A stretch of DNA of 64,000 bases from DAOTWA01 sp963702935 (lineage in GTDB: Bacteria; Chloroflexota; Anaerolineae; Anaerolineales; Anaerolineaceae), in assembly GCA_963702935.1 (NCBI GenBank), contig OY969772.1, positions 4,960,001 through 5,024,000 of the forward strand, written 5' to 3'. Positions 1 to 7,972 of the stretch are shown here, piece after piece. The position numbers were made by a program, and so were the translations under genes. How positions within the stretch are numbered: position 1 is the stretch's first letter; every line of letters begins with the position of its first letter. Under the pieces are notes generated by a model. That model saw only the letters and a list, made by a program, of their open reading frames with translations, was not told the origin of the DNA and searched no databases.

Positions 1-73
1 TCAGTTCCACCCGACAGCGGAATTCAGCGATAACAAGTCTTTTGAGTGAAAAGGTTTAAAAACAGTTTCCACC

Positions 74-1558
74 TCAATATCTTGAGGAGCCGATTTTCTT
101 GAAATCAACATATCCCTTCTCAACATCTACAGATATTAGCTGCACGCGAATCCGGTTGCCGACATCAACCCCCTCGAACCCACGCACTACCTTCCCTTCA
201 ACAGGTATTTTGAGAAGCCGGGCCCAGGCTCCTTTCTCGGAAGCGCCTGTGACAATCGCATCAAACCGCTCTCCGATTCTCGATTCAAGCAGAAGCGCGG
301 CAGCGGATTTGCCGACCTGCCTTTCGACTTTGTTCGCTGCATCTTCTGCTTCGGTGCAATGAGCCGCCAGAACGTCCAGCTCATCTTTACTATAGGGCAC
401 AGGTTTCCCTTCCAGGGCCGCTTTCAATAAGCGTTGGGTAAGCAGGTCGGGATAGCGACGATTCGGAGCGGTCGAATGAGCATAATCCTTGACTGCCAGA
501 CCAAAGTGACCCGGGACATTCCCATCAGGAAGCTCTGCAATGTATTCACCAGCGCCCAATAGCTTGATCACAGCCAAAGATAAGTCGGGGAAGCGCAGGG
601 GATCCGCGGCTTTTTGCCTGACTAGAAACTCCTCCAACGCTTTTGAATTCGGGAGTTCTGGAAGTTTGAACTGGTGATCCGCGGCAATTTCTACAATCCG
701 CTCCCATCGTTTGGGCGTGCGTACCACACGGCGGATCGAGGGGAATTTCTTGGCCGAAAGATATCGCGCAGTCACCCCGTTAGCTGCAATCATGAAATCC
801 TCAATGATCTCTTTAGCGCGGTTCTTTTCTTCTATTTCGAGAGCGCGGATTTGATCGCCGTCAAATACCGGTTTGGCCTCAATGGTTTCCAAACTGAGGG
901 CTCCGTGGATATGCCGGAAATTCTTCATCCTTTGGGCTATCCTGTTTTGCATGCGCAGATTCTCATCCAGCCCATCGACGGCAGCTACGGCCTCGGGAAC
1001 AGTTCCACCCCCTTCCAACCAGGTCGCAACACTGTTATAGGCGAGCTTCGCATGATTGCGGACACGCGCCTGGTAGACGTCCGAATCCTGAAGGGATCCG
1101 CTCGCGTCGATTACCATTTCAACCACAACGGATAGGCGCTCCTCATTGAATTTCAATGAGGTGAAATTAGTGGAAAGCTTTTCGGGAAGCATCGGGAATA
1201 TCATAGCAGCGGTGTATACAGAGGTCGTATTATGGCGCGCGTGTTCGTTAATGGCTGACCCATTCTTAACCAGCGACTCTACGTCCGCCACCGCAACCAG
1301 AATCTTGACCTTGTCTCCAGGCAGTCCCTCGGCTACGGTAAGCTGATCCAGGTCAAGAGAGTCATCGTTGTCAATGGAAGCCCACAGAAGGTCTCTCAGG
1401 TCACAAACCGGCTCACCATTCCCCGCAGCAGGCGACTGAATTCTGCCCAGTTCAGCGAGTTCTTCGGCAGAGAAGTTGGGGAGTAGGCCTCTCTCGAGCA
1501 TCGCCTTGCGAGCGAGGCTCTGTAAAATAGCACGGTGTTGTTTATCATTTGCATTCAA
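74..1558 (-). CDS. RNB-domain (RNase II/R-like) ribonuclease
   Basis: This 494-residue protein resembles the catalytic RNB domain of RNase II/RNase R, which degrade RNA 3' to 5' in the cytoplasm. The metal-binding stretch is visible at residues 60-73 (ASIDNDDSLDLDQL). Aligned with the RNase II pattern DxxxxxDxDD it gives D63, D69 and D71, but the last position is Gln72 instead of Asp. The APNRRYPDL segment near residue 365 matches the conserved arginine region of RNB enzymes. The end (about 425-494) looks like a short S1/OB fold. The N-terminal cold-shock domains of RNase R are missing, so it is a compact variant. The start is TTG, supported by an AAGGAG eight bases upstream. The family is clear; activity is less certain because of Gln72. 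Confidence 0.85.
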   Translation of the reverse strand: MNANDKQHRAILQSLARKAMLERGLLPNFSAEELAELGRIQSPAAGNGEPVCDLRDLLWASIDNDDSLDLDQLTVAEGLPGDKVKILVAVADVESLVKNGSAINEHARHNTTSVYTAAMIFPMLPEKLSTNFTSLKFNEERLSVVVEMVIDASGSLQDSDVYQARVRNHAKLAYNSVATWLEGGGTVPEAVAAVDGLDENLRMQNRIAQRMKNFRHIHGALSLETIEAKPVFDGDQIRALEIEEKNRAKEIIEDFMIAANGVTARYLSAKKFPSIRRVVRTPKRWERIVEIAADHQFKLPELPNSKALEEFLVRQKAADPLRFPDLSLAVIKLLGAGEYIAELPDGNVPGHFGLAVKDYAHSTAPNRRYPDLLTQRLLKAALEGKPVPYSKDELDVLAAHCTEAEDAANKVERQVGKSAAALLLESRIGERFDAIVTGASEKGAWARLLKIPVEGKVVRGFEGVDVGNRIRVQLISVDVEKGYVDFKKIGSSRY

Positions 1559-1612
1559 AGGAAGTACTCCTTACTTCACTCGCTTTGGCAGGCCCGTCTG
1601 AGCGCGAGAGGG

Positions 1613-1771
1613 TTACATCACCCCAAGGAAGTGCAATAGGATAAGTATGACGGCGATAACAATTAGAGTGTGAATCCAATTGCCTGTGCGCGGGAACCTT
1701 GGATTTATGTTCCGGCCGAAAAAGCCGAGCAGCCACAGGATAACTAAAATTACGATGATAGTCAGCAACAT
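1613..1771 (-). CDS. 52-residue lmo0937-like small membrane protein
   Basis: A short ORF encodes two hydrophobic helices (about residues 2-17 and 33-51) joined by a basic loop with NPRFPRTG and a following NWIHTL. This is the layout of the lmo0937 family of stress-associated membrane peptides. An AAAGGAGAA ribosome-binding site lies just upstream of the ATG. The gene sits in a run of small stress and envelope genes on the same strand. Its function is unknown; the family assignment rests on pattern and length. Confidence 0.7.
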   Translation of the reverse strand: MLLTIIVILVILWLLGFFGRNINPRFPRTGNWIHTLIVIAVILILLHFLGVM

Positions 1772-1805
1772 AAGATTTCTCCTTTTAATTAAATGGAAGT
1801 GATTC

Positions 1806-2210
1806 TTATCTTAGAAAATGGTCTCGAACTTTGGCTGCAATTTGACGATCCGTCATCTTATCAACGGTTTCAATACCCACGATACGCCCTCCGAGCTCTT
1901 CACGATTAAGGCGATTTTCGAGTTCGACCTTTGCCTCGCCGGGGCCAAATATCCAAATCGAATCGGCATCACGAATAAAGGAGACAATCCCTTCGTAGTA
2001 TCTACCCAGATGGTTTCCAAGCTGCCGGTCTCGCATATCCTCCGCGGTCGACCCTTGTGAATTATTGGGAGCCTTCGTACGCGTACCGCTTAAAGATCGG
2101 ACATGCTTCTCTACGTTCGATCTTATTTCCCGGGTCACTTCGACCTCATTTTCGACCGTCACGATCACCGTCTTGCGATGGTCAATCCACAAACCCACTT
2201 CTCTTTTCAT
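1806..2210 (-). CDS. Small cytoplasmic protein, possible baeRF/eRF1-like domain
   Basis: This 134-residue soluble protein has no signal peptide. The N-terminus (KREVGLWIDHRKTVIVTV) and the later segment with GPGEAKVELENRL resemble small single-domain proteins related to the bacterial archaeo-eukaryotic release-factor (baeRF) group, where an RNase-H-like strand is followed by an 'I.GPGEAK..' turn. That relation is inferred from pattern only. It lies among stress proteins on the same strand. A role in ribosome or translation stress would fit but is not shown. Confidence 0.5.
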   Translation of the reverse strand: MKREVGLWIDHRKTVIVTVENEVEVTREIRSNVEKHVRSLSGTRTKAPNNSQGSTAEDMRDRQLGNHLGRYYEGIVSFIRDADSIWIFGPGEAKVELENRLNREELGGRIVGIETVDKMTDRQIAAKVRDHFLR

Positions 2211-2284
2211 GGCTTTCTCCTTGCTTTCTCCTTCGCGACCGGAACGAATTTGCGTCCTGGAGTTTCGTCCATCCTGTTTTGGGG

Positions 2285-2548
2285 CTATTCGACGTGTGGA
2301 TGCTTGAAATTCGGCCGGGCGCGATGGATGCCTAAGCTCCTATTCATTTTGTAGAATTGCTTCAGGAGTCTCTCCAATTCGTCTACAGCCTTCTCGTTGG
2401 TGTAACCATACCGGCTTTTAAGCAAGGCCAGGAACTGTTCGCGCTTAGCGTTGGTCTTATCCGCATCCTCAACACTGGGGTTGCTCAACAACTCGCGCAC
2501 CCTGCTACGGGTCTGATTCCTCTGCCTGTTGACAATTTCGTGTGCCAT
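2285..2548 (-). CDS. Hypothetical 87-residue charged protein
   Basis: I prefer the start at MAHEIVNRQ because a GGAGA lies eight bases upstream; a longer reading with 15 extra residues has no such site. The protein is hydrophilic and predicted helical: an Arg/Gln-rich start, a central segment with KREQFLALLKSRYGYT, and a helix with VDELERLLKQF. The YGYTNEKAVDELERLL segment has the look of small stress-associated DNA- or ribosome-associated proteins, but I do not recognise a family. Its neighbours are small stress genes. Confidence 0.55.
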   Translation of the reverse strand: MAHEIVNRQRNQTRSRVRELLSNPSVEDADKTNAKREQFLALLKSRYGYTNEKAVDELERLLKQFYKMNRSLGIHRARPNFKHPHVE

Positions 2549-2648
2549 GGTTTGTCTCCAAATCGAACGAACGGGATGTTTATAGTCCTCCATGGAACTG
2601 CGCCCTATGTCATCTCATAGCAGCGACCCACGGAGGACAGGACTGACC

Positions 2649-2921
2649 TTAGCGTAAAATTCTTCGCCTTCCACCCCCCAAAACGCGCAGCAGGACGAGC
2701 AGGATCACTGCCCCAGCAAACGCCACCAGGATCGATTCCAGGTTGATTCCGTTCACCCCGGCGCTAATGTGCAGGAAAGTAGTTCCGATCCAGCCTCCCA
2801 ACAGTCCGCCGAGCACGCCGACGATGATATCCCCAATCAACCCGTAGCCGCCCCCCCTCATTACCTGCCCGGCTAACCAACCAGCGATCAAACCAACGAC
2901 GATCCAGGAAAGTATTCCCAT
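2649..2921 (-). CDS. GlsB/YeaQ/YmgE family membrane protein
   Basis: This 90-residue protein of three hydrophobic helices has the glycine-rich pattern of the transglycosylase-associated family (GLIAGWLAG near residue 10, GDIIVGVLGGLLGGWIG near 30-46). In Gram-positive bacteria these proteins anchor stress proteins at the membrane, and in enterics they are acid- or stress-induced. The length is typical. The conserved stress element at 3019-3096 lies upstream, about 130 bases before the ATG, so it probably belongs to the shared regulon. The family is secure; the exact role is unknown. Confidence 0.85.
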   Translation of the reverse strand: MGILSWIVVGLIAGWLAGQVMRGGGYGLIGDIIVGVLGGLLGGWIGTTFLHISAGVNGINLESILVAFAGAVILLVLLRVLGGGRRRILR

Positions 2922-2966
2922 AATAATCCTCCAATTGTTTTGTCTCTTCTATCCGGTTATTTAAGT

Positions 2967-2994
2967 CATGCGCAGAAATTGCGCCTTACGTAGT
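2967..2994 (-). repeat. 28-base element, copy A of two
   Basis: The plus-strand bases CATGCGCAGAAATTGCG followed by CCTTACGTA recur at 10346-10373 with three differences in 26 positions. It lies upstream of the GlsB-like gene, between it and the stress promoter element. It contains a TTACGTA-like end. It may be a regulator site or the remnant of a small repeat. Confidence 0.45.
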
Positions 2995-3018
2995 AGCTTC
3001 CTTTCATCGGATGGTTTC

Positions 3019-3096
3019 TTGCTACAATACCATCCTAATCGAAAGGAGCTATCTATGTCCCTGATATGGCCTATTAATTATCTAAATATTTAGGGA
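3019..3096 (-). promoter_or_regulatory. Stress-island promoter element, copy 1
   Basis: Read in the gene direction, this element has TTTAGATAATTAATAGG, then GGGACATAGATAGCTCC, then TTTCGATTAGGATGGTATTG. The same order and spacing recur at 5981-6056, 11346-11422, 12746-12806 and, in part, 16070-16110. This copy precedes the GlsB-like gene. The constancy of spacing suggests an alternative sigma-factor promoter or a response-regulator site with a promoter. I cannot tell which from sequence alone. Confidence 0.7.
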
Positions 3097-3212
3097 ATGA
3101 CATAAAAATGATTGACCACGAGTCCCATTCGCTTTCCCCAATCCTGATCTGTGATCTGGCAATTACGCCACTCCCAGTCTCTACAGTCGATCTGCTATCA
3201 TCGGCGTCACCA

Positions 3213-3530
3213 TTAATGAGCGGGGGGCGTCTTTAGCAAATTCGGTAATGAGCTGAGAAGCACAGCGTACCGCGGGTCGTCGGAGTTGTTGATTACAACC
3301 GGATGGCCATGAAACTCCGTGGAGAGATGATCCAGAACATCGGAAGCAGCGTAGGCTTCCAGGTTTTTCATAGGGCTGATATCCAAAACAACAAAAAGCC
3401 AGGCAGCGCCTCGCTCGGTTTCAGTCAGAACAAAACGTCTGATGAGCGGATTCAACCGGTGCTGGGCCAATATACCCAGGATGGTCTGTGCCACGATACG
3501 AGCGGCTGGCAGATAGCGGTTGGCACTCAT
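3213..3530 (-). CDS. Hypothetical 105-residue protein
   Basis: The start at MSANRYLPAAR is chosen because GGAGG lies nine bases upstream. The sequence is alpha/beta-like, with a helical start (ARIVAQTILGILAQHRLNP), a strand region (AAWLFVVLDIS) and a C-terminal segment with HGHPVVINNSDDPRYAVLLS. This order could form a small ferredoxin-like or ATP-grasp-like fold. No motif identifies a function. It lies just downstream of the lipoprotein gene at 3604-4563 in the transcription direction. Confidence 0.55.
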   Translation of the reverse strand: MSANRYLPAARIVAQTILGILAQHRLNPLIRRFVLTETERGAAWLFVVLDISPMKNLEAYAASDVLDHLSTEFHGHPVVINNSDDPRYAVLLSSLPNLLKTPPAH

Positions 3531-3603
3531 GATTTTATTCCTCCATCCCAGAGCAGCCTCCAAGGGATTGTTATAGTTAGATCTTTAGCACGCTGATATT
3601 GGC

Positions 3604-4563
3604 TCACAGGTTGTTGTCTCTTTCATTGCGTAATGCCTGCTCGGCTTCGGTGATCCAGCGAGTGATAAATGGCTCAGATGGGCTGACAATTTCCACCTGC
3701 GCCGGTCCATCACTCGGAAGTTGAGGGAAGTATGCTTGGCGTGGTTCCCTCGGGGTTAACCGGCGATGATGGGGATCGTGATCCACAATCATCCCATCTA
3801 TCAGAATCAAGGGGCTTACGTTGCCATTCCCACGCGGGTTACGCAGGCGGAACTCCAACACCGGCATAAACCGTCGGAATGCCAATATACCCCCCACGAT
3901 TAGCAGAAGGATCACCAGGGTTGTAAGAACGACCTTCAAAGGAGTGACTATTTCTCCCCAGAAGGATTGGCGTTCATATTTTCTTTGTTGAAATAGAATG
4001 GCGGCCTGGGTCTCGGCCAATGGGGTAACCGTTAGTGGAATAGCCGTCAGGACAGCAATAGCCTGGGCAGTCTCAGTGGCGTGGATGTCAAGAATCGCTT
4101 GGGCCTGTGCGGTCTGTGTAACATTTAGCATGTAAGCGGAATAAGTGGCCGTGGCAGCACTACTCTGAGCAGTGGCCGTAGCATTCCAAATCATCTGAGT
4201 TTGTTCAGCTATGAACTTCTGCGAGGCAGCGGCCTGAGCCATGTTCAGGCTGACCGCGGTAGCCTGATAGGCCAACTCCATCATTTGCCTTTGGTTGTAA
4301 TCCAGGGTGGCCTGCTCCGCGGCATTCGCGGCCTGAGCCATATTCAGACCGACCACTGTGGCCTGATGAGACAACTCATTCATCTGGCTCTGGCCATAAT
4401 CCAGTGTGGCCTGCGCAACGGCGTACTCGGGCTGCGGCGTTTCGATGGAGCCTGTCATTGGTGCAGGGATACTTTCACACGCCAACAGCGCCAGAGTTAT
4501 AAAAGTAAATATCAACATCGTCGCGATACGTCGCCTGATTATATTCATCAAATAACCGTTCAC
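3604..4563 (-). CDS. Repeat-containing membrane lipoprotein
   Basis: The protein begins with basic residues, a hydrophobic stretch and a lipobox ending LALLAC near residue 29, so it should be lipidated. Residues 51-80 and 83-112 are near copies of one 30-residue unit (QATLDY.Q.QM.EL..QAT then LNMAQAA). They are followed by an Ala/Thr-rich region. A second membrane helix lies at about 207-230 (VVLTTLVILLLIVGGILAF). The C-terminal 85 residues are polar and probably cytoplasmic. The first codon is GTG; an in-frame ATG five codons later is also possible. It is next to another membrane-anchored coiled-coil protein (4641-5210). The function is unknown; an envelope structural role is inferred. Confidence 0.65.
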   Translation of the reverse strand: MNGYLMNIIRRRIATMLIFTFITLALLACESIPAPMTGSIETPQPEYAVAQATLDYGQSQMNELSHQATVVGLNMAQAANAAEQATLDYNQRQMMELAYQATAVSLNMAQAAASQKFIAEQTQMIWNATATAQSSAATATYSAYMLNVTQTAQAQAILDIHATETAQAIAVLTAIPLTVTPLAETQAAILFQQRKYERQSFWGEIVTPLKVVLTTLVILLLIVGGILAFRRFMPVLEFRLRNPRGNGNVSPLILIDGMIVDHDPHHRRLTPREPRQAYFPQLPSDGPAQVEIVSPSEPFITRWITEAEQALRNERDNNL

Positions 4564-4640
4564 ACTGTGCTCTGATTACACAGCGATTGGTTCTTCTCTT
4601 GTTGGGCAGGACTAATCCCATCCTGTGATGGATGAACTAT

Positions 4641-5210
4641 TTAGGTATTGGTGAACAAGTTGCTCTCCAATTGTGTCAGGTTCTTCGTCAACTGATCCAG
4701 CTCCGGCTGTGCTGACTTGAGATCGGTCTTTATATCGGTCAAAGCCTGAGCAGCACTCTTTTGCATGGCGGTGAACACGTCTTTTTGATCCATCCCAGGC
4801 AGGCCGGATAGGATATCCAGCGCTTCCGAAGCCTGAATCAACGACAGGCGCGCTCCAGCGTAATTGTCGGCGGCTACCGCCAGGCTGGCTCCGCGCACAC
4901 CTGACAACGCCTTGAGCACGTACATTTGCAGCGTGACGGCATTTAGATTCTTCTGTAGGGTCTCGTTACCCGTCTGCAATGTTAGGATCTGATCGGTTTT
5001 GCTGGTGATCATCGTGTTAGCAGTCTCCAGGTCGGCGTTGGCCTTGTCAAGCTTCTGCCGGGTGGGAAAGTAGAGCCCAAAGGCGACTAACAGCGCACCC
5101 AGCCCCAACGCCATTAGCGCCACCAGCACCCAGCGCAAGGTACCGCGCATGGACTTATGCGGGCGGGTTTCAGATTTAGCTTCGGTTTGGATGGATTCTT
5201 TTTCGTCCAT
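4641..5210 (-). CDS. Membrane-anchored coiled-coil protein
   Basis: This 189-residue protein has a charged cytoplasmic N-terminus (about 1-22), one membrane helix (about 24-50, LRWVLVALMALGLGALLVAFGLYF) and an outer coiled coil (about 52-95, KLDKANADLETANTMI onward). A helical C-terminal domain carries alternating Leu and Gln. The form resembles small envelope adaptor proteins. No catalytic motif is visible. It is the upstream neighbour of the lipoprotein gene on the same strand, so they may be co-transcribed. Confidence 0.6.
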   Translation of the reverse strand: MDEKESIQTEAKSETRPHKSMRGTLRWVLVALMALGLGALLVAFGLYFPTRQKLDKANADLETANTMITSKTDQILTLQTGNETLQKNLNAVTLQMYVLKALSGVRGASLAVAADNYAGARLSLIQASEALDILSGLPGMDQKDVFTAMQKSAAQALTDIKTDLKSAQPELDQLTKNLTQLESNLFTNT

Positions 5211-5305
5211 TGAGGTTATCCTTGTCCGGTGGCTTCCACTGGTACAGCAGGGGCGGAGGCTCTTAGCGCGGCTTACATCTCTTTACTGCTGTGCCAATCT
5301 CTTAC

Positions 5306-5470
5306 TTAATTTTCAACAGGTATCCCTTCGGTGAAATTGTTGACCAGGGTGGCAAATTGTTTATGTGAGTTTGCTGCCGCCAGCCCCAATACAACACGGA
5401 TCCCGATCAGCACTTCCAGCATTCCGAAAACCAGCCAGATAAACTGGCTGATTTTGCTGACAACCTATGT
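5306..5470 (-). pseudogene. Remnant of a YggT-like membrane protein
   Basis: A frame ending at the TAA at 5306 reads SQFIWLVFGMLEVLIGIRV followed by VLGLAAANSHKQF. This matches the first membrane helix of the YggT-like protein at 9747-10208 (MYTLLGILEILLGLRF, then VLKLIAANPG). No start codon precedes it and a stop lies just upstream, so only a fragment of about 50 codons remains. The second half of the protein is also missing. Confidence 0.5.
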
Positions 5471-5695
5471 GCAAGACATCTCCTTCGCGCTCGAAGGTGT
5501 CATCTGAGAGTATCATGACCATCATACATAGATCTCCGTCAGGCCCACTGTTCTGCCCCGCCTCTCGCTGACCAGACAGGCGAATTCGCGAGCTGGTACG
5601 CACACCAGAAGGATGTTGATAGAGTTATTACCCGAAAATTCATCCACTCAGCGGGCTTTTTTGGCCTTTGCCGCATTCGCTCAGGCTGTCTTAAT

Positions 5696-5935
5696 TTATG
5701 TATGAGCTTCTTCCCCAGGCTTCTCGTTCTTGGTGACGCCGACTTCCTCTTCATGAGCCTCTTCCCCAGCCCGCTCATTCTTGGTGACGCCGATTTCCTC
5801 TTCATGAGCTTCTTCCCCGGCCCGCTCGTTTTTGACGACGCCGACTTCGGGCTTGTGCTGTACTTCGCCAGCCCGCTCATTGTTTACTCGGCCGACTTCA
5901 GGTTTTTCACTTTTGGCTGTTCCTTGATCAGACAT
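5696..5935 (-). CDS. Tandem-repeat hydrophilic stress protein
   Basis: The start at MSDQGTAKSEKPE follows AAAGGAGA. The 79-residue product is made almost entirely of four 17-residue repeats of the type E(V/I)GVxKNERAGEEAHEE. It is strongly charged, has no hydrophobic core, and is probably disordered. At DNA level the repeats form 51-base tandem units, easily seen between 5700 and 5890. Copy 2 of the stress element ends about 45 bases upstream. Such hydrophilic repeat proteins often act as desiccation or osmotic protectants; that is inference here. Confidence 0.65.
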   Translation of the reverse strand: MSDQGTAKSEKPEVGRVNNERAGEVQHKPEVGVVKNERAGEEAHEEEIGVTKNERAGEEAHEEEVGVTKNEKPGEEAHT

Positions 5936-5980
5936 TGATAATCTCCTTTTATTGTCTAACATATCAGCTTGGTTTCTTTT

Positions 5981-6056
5981 CACTACCCTACTATCCTAGC
6001 CGAAATGGACTATCTATGTCCCTTATAAGACCTATAAAATATCTAAAAAATTATGG
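5981..6056 (-). promoter_or_regulatory. Stress-island promoter element, copy 2
   Basis: In the gene direction it reads TTTTTTAGATATTTTATAGG, then seven bases on GGGACATAGATAG, then TTTCGGCTAGGATAG. It lies directly upstream of the repeat protein gene. It matches copies 1 and 3 in all three blocks. Confidence 0.75.
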
Positions 6057-6138
6057 GGATTGGCCGGTAGATTTGTTTCGGGTATAAGATGGGATCCAAT
6101 CTCAGGCGCGGCTGTGAGAAGCCTGCCTCCTATCTGTT

Positions 6139-6801
6139 CTATGCGATCCCTTTCAGCACATACCCATCAATAATCACTCCGAGCAGCCCCCAGGCGCTGC
6201 CCAGGATGGCGCCGGCCAGCACATCGCGCGGGTAATGCGCCCCGACGTACATGCGCGTGAGGCCCACCAACAAGGCGGTGGCATACACCAGGAACACTAC
6301 CCAAACGCTGGGGTGAAAGTACCTCACCATCAGCGTTGCCATGAAAAAAGCCTGGCTGGTATGCCCGCTGGGGAAAGATCGCCCAGAGGGTCGGAACCCA
6401 ACGATACGCGTCTGGACCAGCTTGATAAAAGGCCGCGACCGGTGGATCAGAAATTTTACCAATTCGACCACCAGCCACAACGTCAAAGTGCCCAGGATGG
6501 TCTCATACGACAGCAGGCGATCGCCGGCCAAAAATAAAACCAGGGCAATCCCCAAGGAAACAATTCCATTGCCAATCTGGGTGAAACCTAACATAATCCA
6601 GTCCAGCCAGCTCGGGCGCAGACCCCGCACATTAAAGAACAAGAAAGCCCAGGCGTCTAGCTGCTGGCCGGTCGACCAGATCAAGGAGATTGCCAATAAG
6701 CTGAAAACCAACAGCATGCCTGACAGGATTCTATGGGACTGCAAACCGTCCCAAAAAGCAACCCGCATGTAAGCAGGCAGAAATGCGAGAAATACGGCCA
6801 A
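6139..6801 (-). CDS. PAP2-family membrane phosphatase
   Basis: The protein has five or six hydrophobic helices and the three PAP2 signatures: K-x6-RP (KFLIHRSRP), PSGH (RSFPSGHTS) and SRxxxxxHxxxD, here in the variant LTRMYVGAHYPRD. These form the active site that hydrolyses lipid phosphates such as phosphatidate, diacylglycerol pyrophosphate or undecaprenyl pyrophosphate at the membrane. The downstream residues (VLAGAILGSAWG) form the last helix. No in-frame ATG fits the start; the frame begins with TTG. It lies just downstream of a lipid kinase gene, which suggests a shared role in membrane lipid turnover. The natural substrate is not known. Confidence 0.85.
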   Translation of the reverse strand: MAVFLAFLPAYMRVAFWDGLQSHRILSGMLLVFSLLAISLIWSTGQQLDAWAFLFFNVRGLRPSWLDWIMLGFTQIGNGIVSLGIALVLFLAGDRLLSYETILGTLTLWLVVELVKFLIHRSRPFIKLVQTRIVGFRPSGRSFPSGHTSQAFFMATLMVRYFHPSVWVVFLVYATALLVGLTRMYVGAHYPRDVLAGAILGSAWGLLGVIIDGYVLKGIA

Positions 6802-6890
6802 GCCAGCCGTCAGGCTGACCAGCCGGACAACCGGTCGATGATGACTTCACCCAAAGGGTAAATCGACCCCAGGCCGTGGGAATTTCAAAC

Positions 6891-7874
6891 TCAGGCGAAG
6901 GCTGCATTATCCGTTTGATGCTCAAGAATCTCGTCCGGCCCTGTCTGCAACTCTGGCGCTGGTCGTGCGACCATCACTGCCAGGGCGTGCCGCCGCACTT
7001 CGATACGCACCAACCCTTCTCCTAACGCGTTTCCATCCGCCATGACCGGCATAGCAGGGTGTGTGTCAATCTCCACCCTGCGCACGTGGAAGTGCTGGAT
7101 ACGTGTGTCTTCGGGGTAGCCTTCACCCACTCCCTGGAAAACATAGCCCAGCAGGTCCATTTTGGACAAGTCGGCAAAGAATAGCACATCCAGCAAGCCG
7201 TCATTAAACGAGGCTGTTGAGCCAACCTGATAATGAAAGCCGATATAGGGCATGTTGGAAACCAGCACAATGTGACCCAGATTGTGGATCTCCTGCTTGT
7301 TTTCCAGTAACAGATGGATCTCGGCTGGCGGGGAAGCGGCCAGGGTTGCCAGAAAATCGCCAACCCGCACCAGGTTGCCGTGCTGAATATCGTCAGCAGA
7401 CGGGAAAAGAGTCGAAATCAGCCCCACCGAGCAAACTTCCAAGAAAGGTGTGTTAATTTTGCCGCAGGCGGCCATGCCAACGTCCACTTTGATACGCCGG
7501 CCCGTCCGCAGGATGGCGATGGCGGCCGGGACCTCCGCAGGGATACCCAGGCTGAGGGCTGTGTTATTCTGTGTGCCGATGGGGATGATCCCCAAGGTGG
7601 CGCGTGTACCAATCAGGGCTCTGGCCACAGCAGAAATGGTGCCATCGCCACCGCATACTACGAACATACGGATCCCCTGGGCGAGGGCATCCTGGATTGC
7701 CCCTGGTAGGTCACAGCCAGGTTCGACCAGAAAAGCTTCTGGAACGAGCTTCCAGGCCTGCATCTCATGGATCACATCCACTATCTCGATGGGCGATGCT
7801 CTGGCTGCCCCTGCACTGGGGTTGAAGATCAGTTTGGCCCGCATAGGGCGTTTATAAGGAAAGCGCTGTTCCAT
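6891..7874 (-). CDS. Diacylglycerol kinase-like lipid kinase (YegS/BmrU type)
   Basis: The catalytic domain is marked by GGDGT at residues 75-79 and the following GTQNNTALSLGIP, the nucleotide-binding pattern of this kinase family. The N-terminal FNPSAGAAR segment and the C-terminal VMADGNALG loop also fit. The length (327 residues) is typical. Members phosphorylate diacylglycerol, sphingoid bases or related lipids on the cytoplasmic face of the membrane. A PAP2 phosphatase gene follows on the same strand, so kinase and phosphatase may act in opposite directions on the same lipid class. The substrate is inferred. Confidence 0.85.
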   Translation of the reverse strand: MEQRFPYKRPMRAKLIFNPSAGAARASPIEIVDVIHEMQAWKLVPEAFLVEPGCDLPGAIQDALAQGIRMFVVCGGDGTISAVARALIGTRATLGIIPIGTQNNTALSLGIPAEVPAAIAILRTGRRIKVDVGMAACGKINTPFLEVCSVGLISTLFPSADDIQHGNLVRVGDFLATLAASPPAEIHLLLENKQEIHNLGHIVLVSNMPYIGFHYQVGSTASFNDGLLDVLFFADLSKMDLLGYVFQGVGEGYPEDTRIQHFHVRRVEIDTHPAMPVMADGNALGEGLVRIEVRRHALAVMVARPAPELQTGPDEILEHQTDNAAFA

Positions 7875-7972
7875 AATAATCTCTATGTCGTGATGGCGAT
7901 CGGTTCACCACCCTAAGTTCAGACCTGCATTAGCAGCTACTCCAGCAGCACCTAACGTCGTAAAGACGTGGT

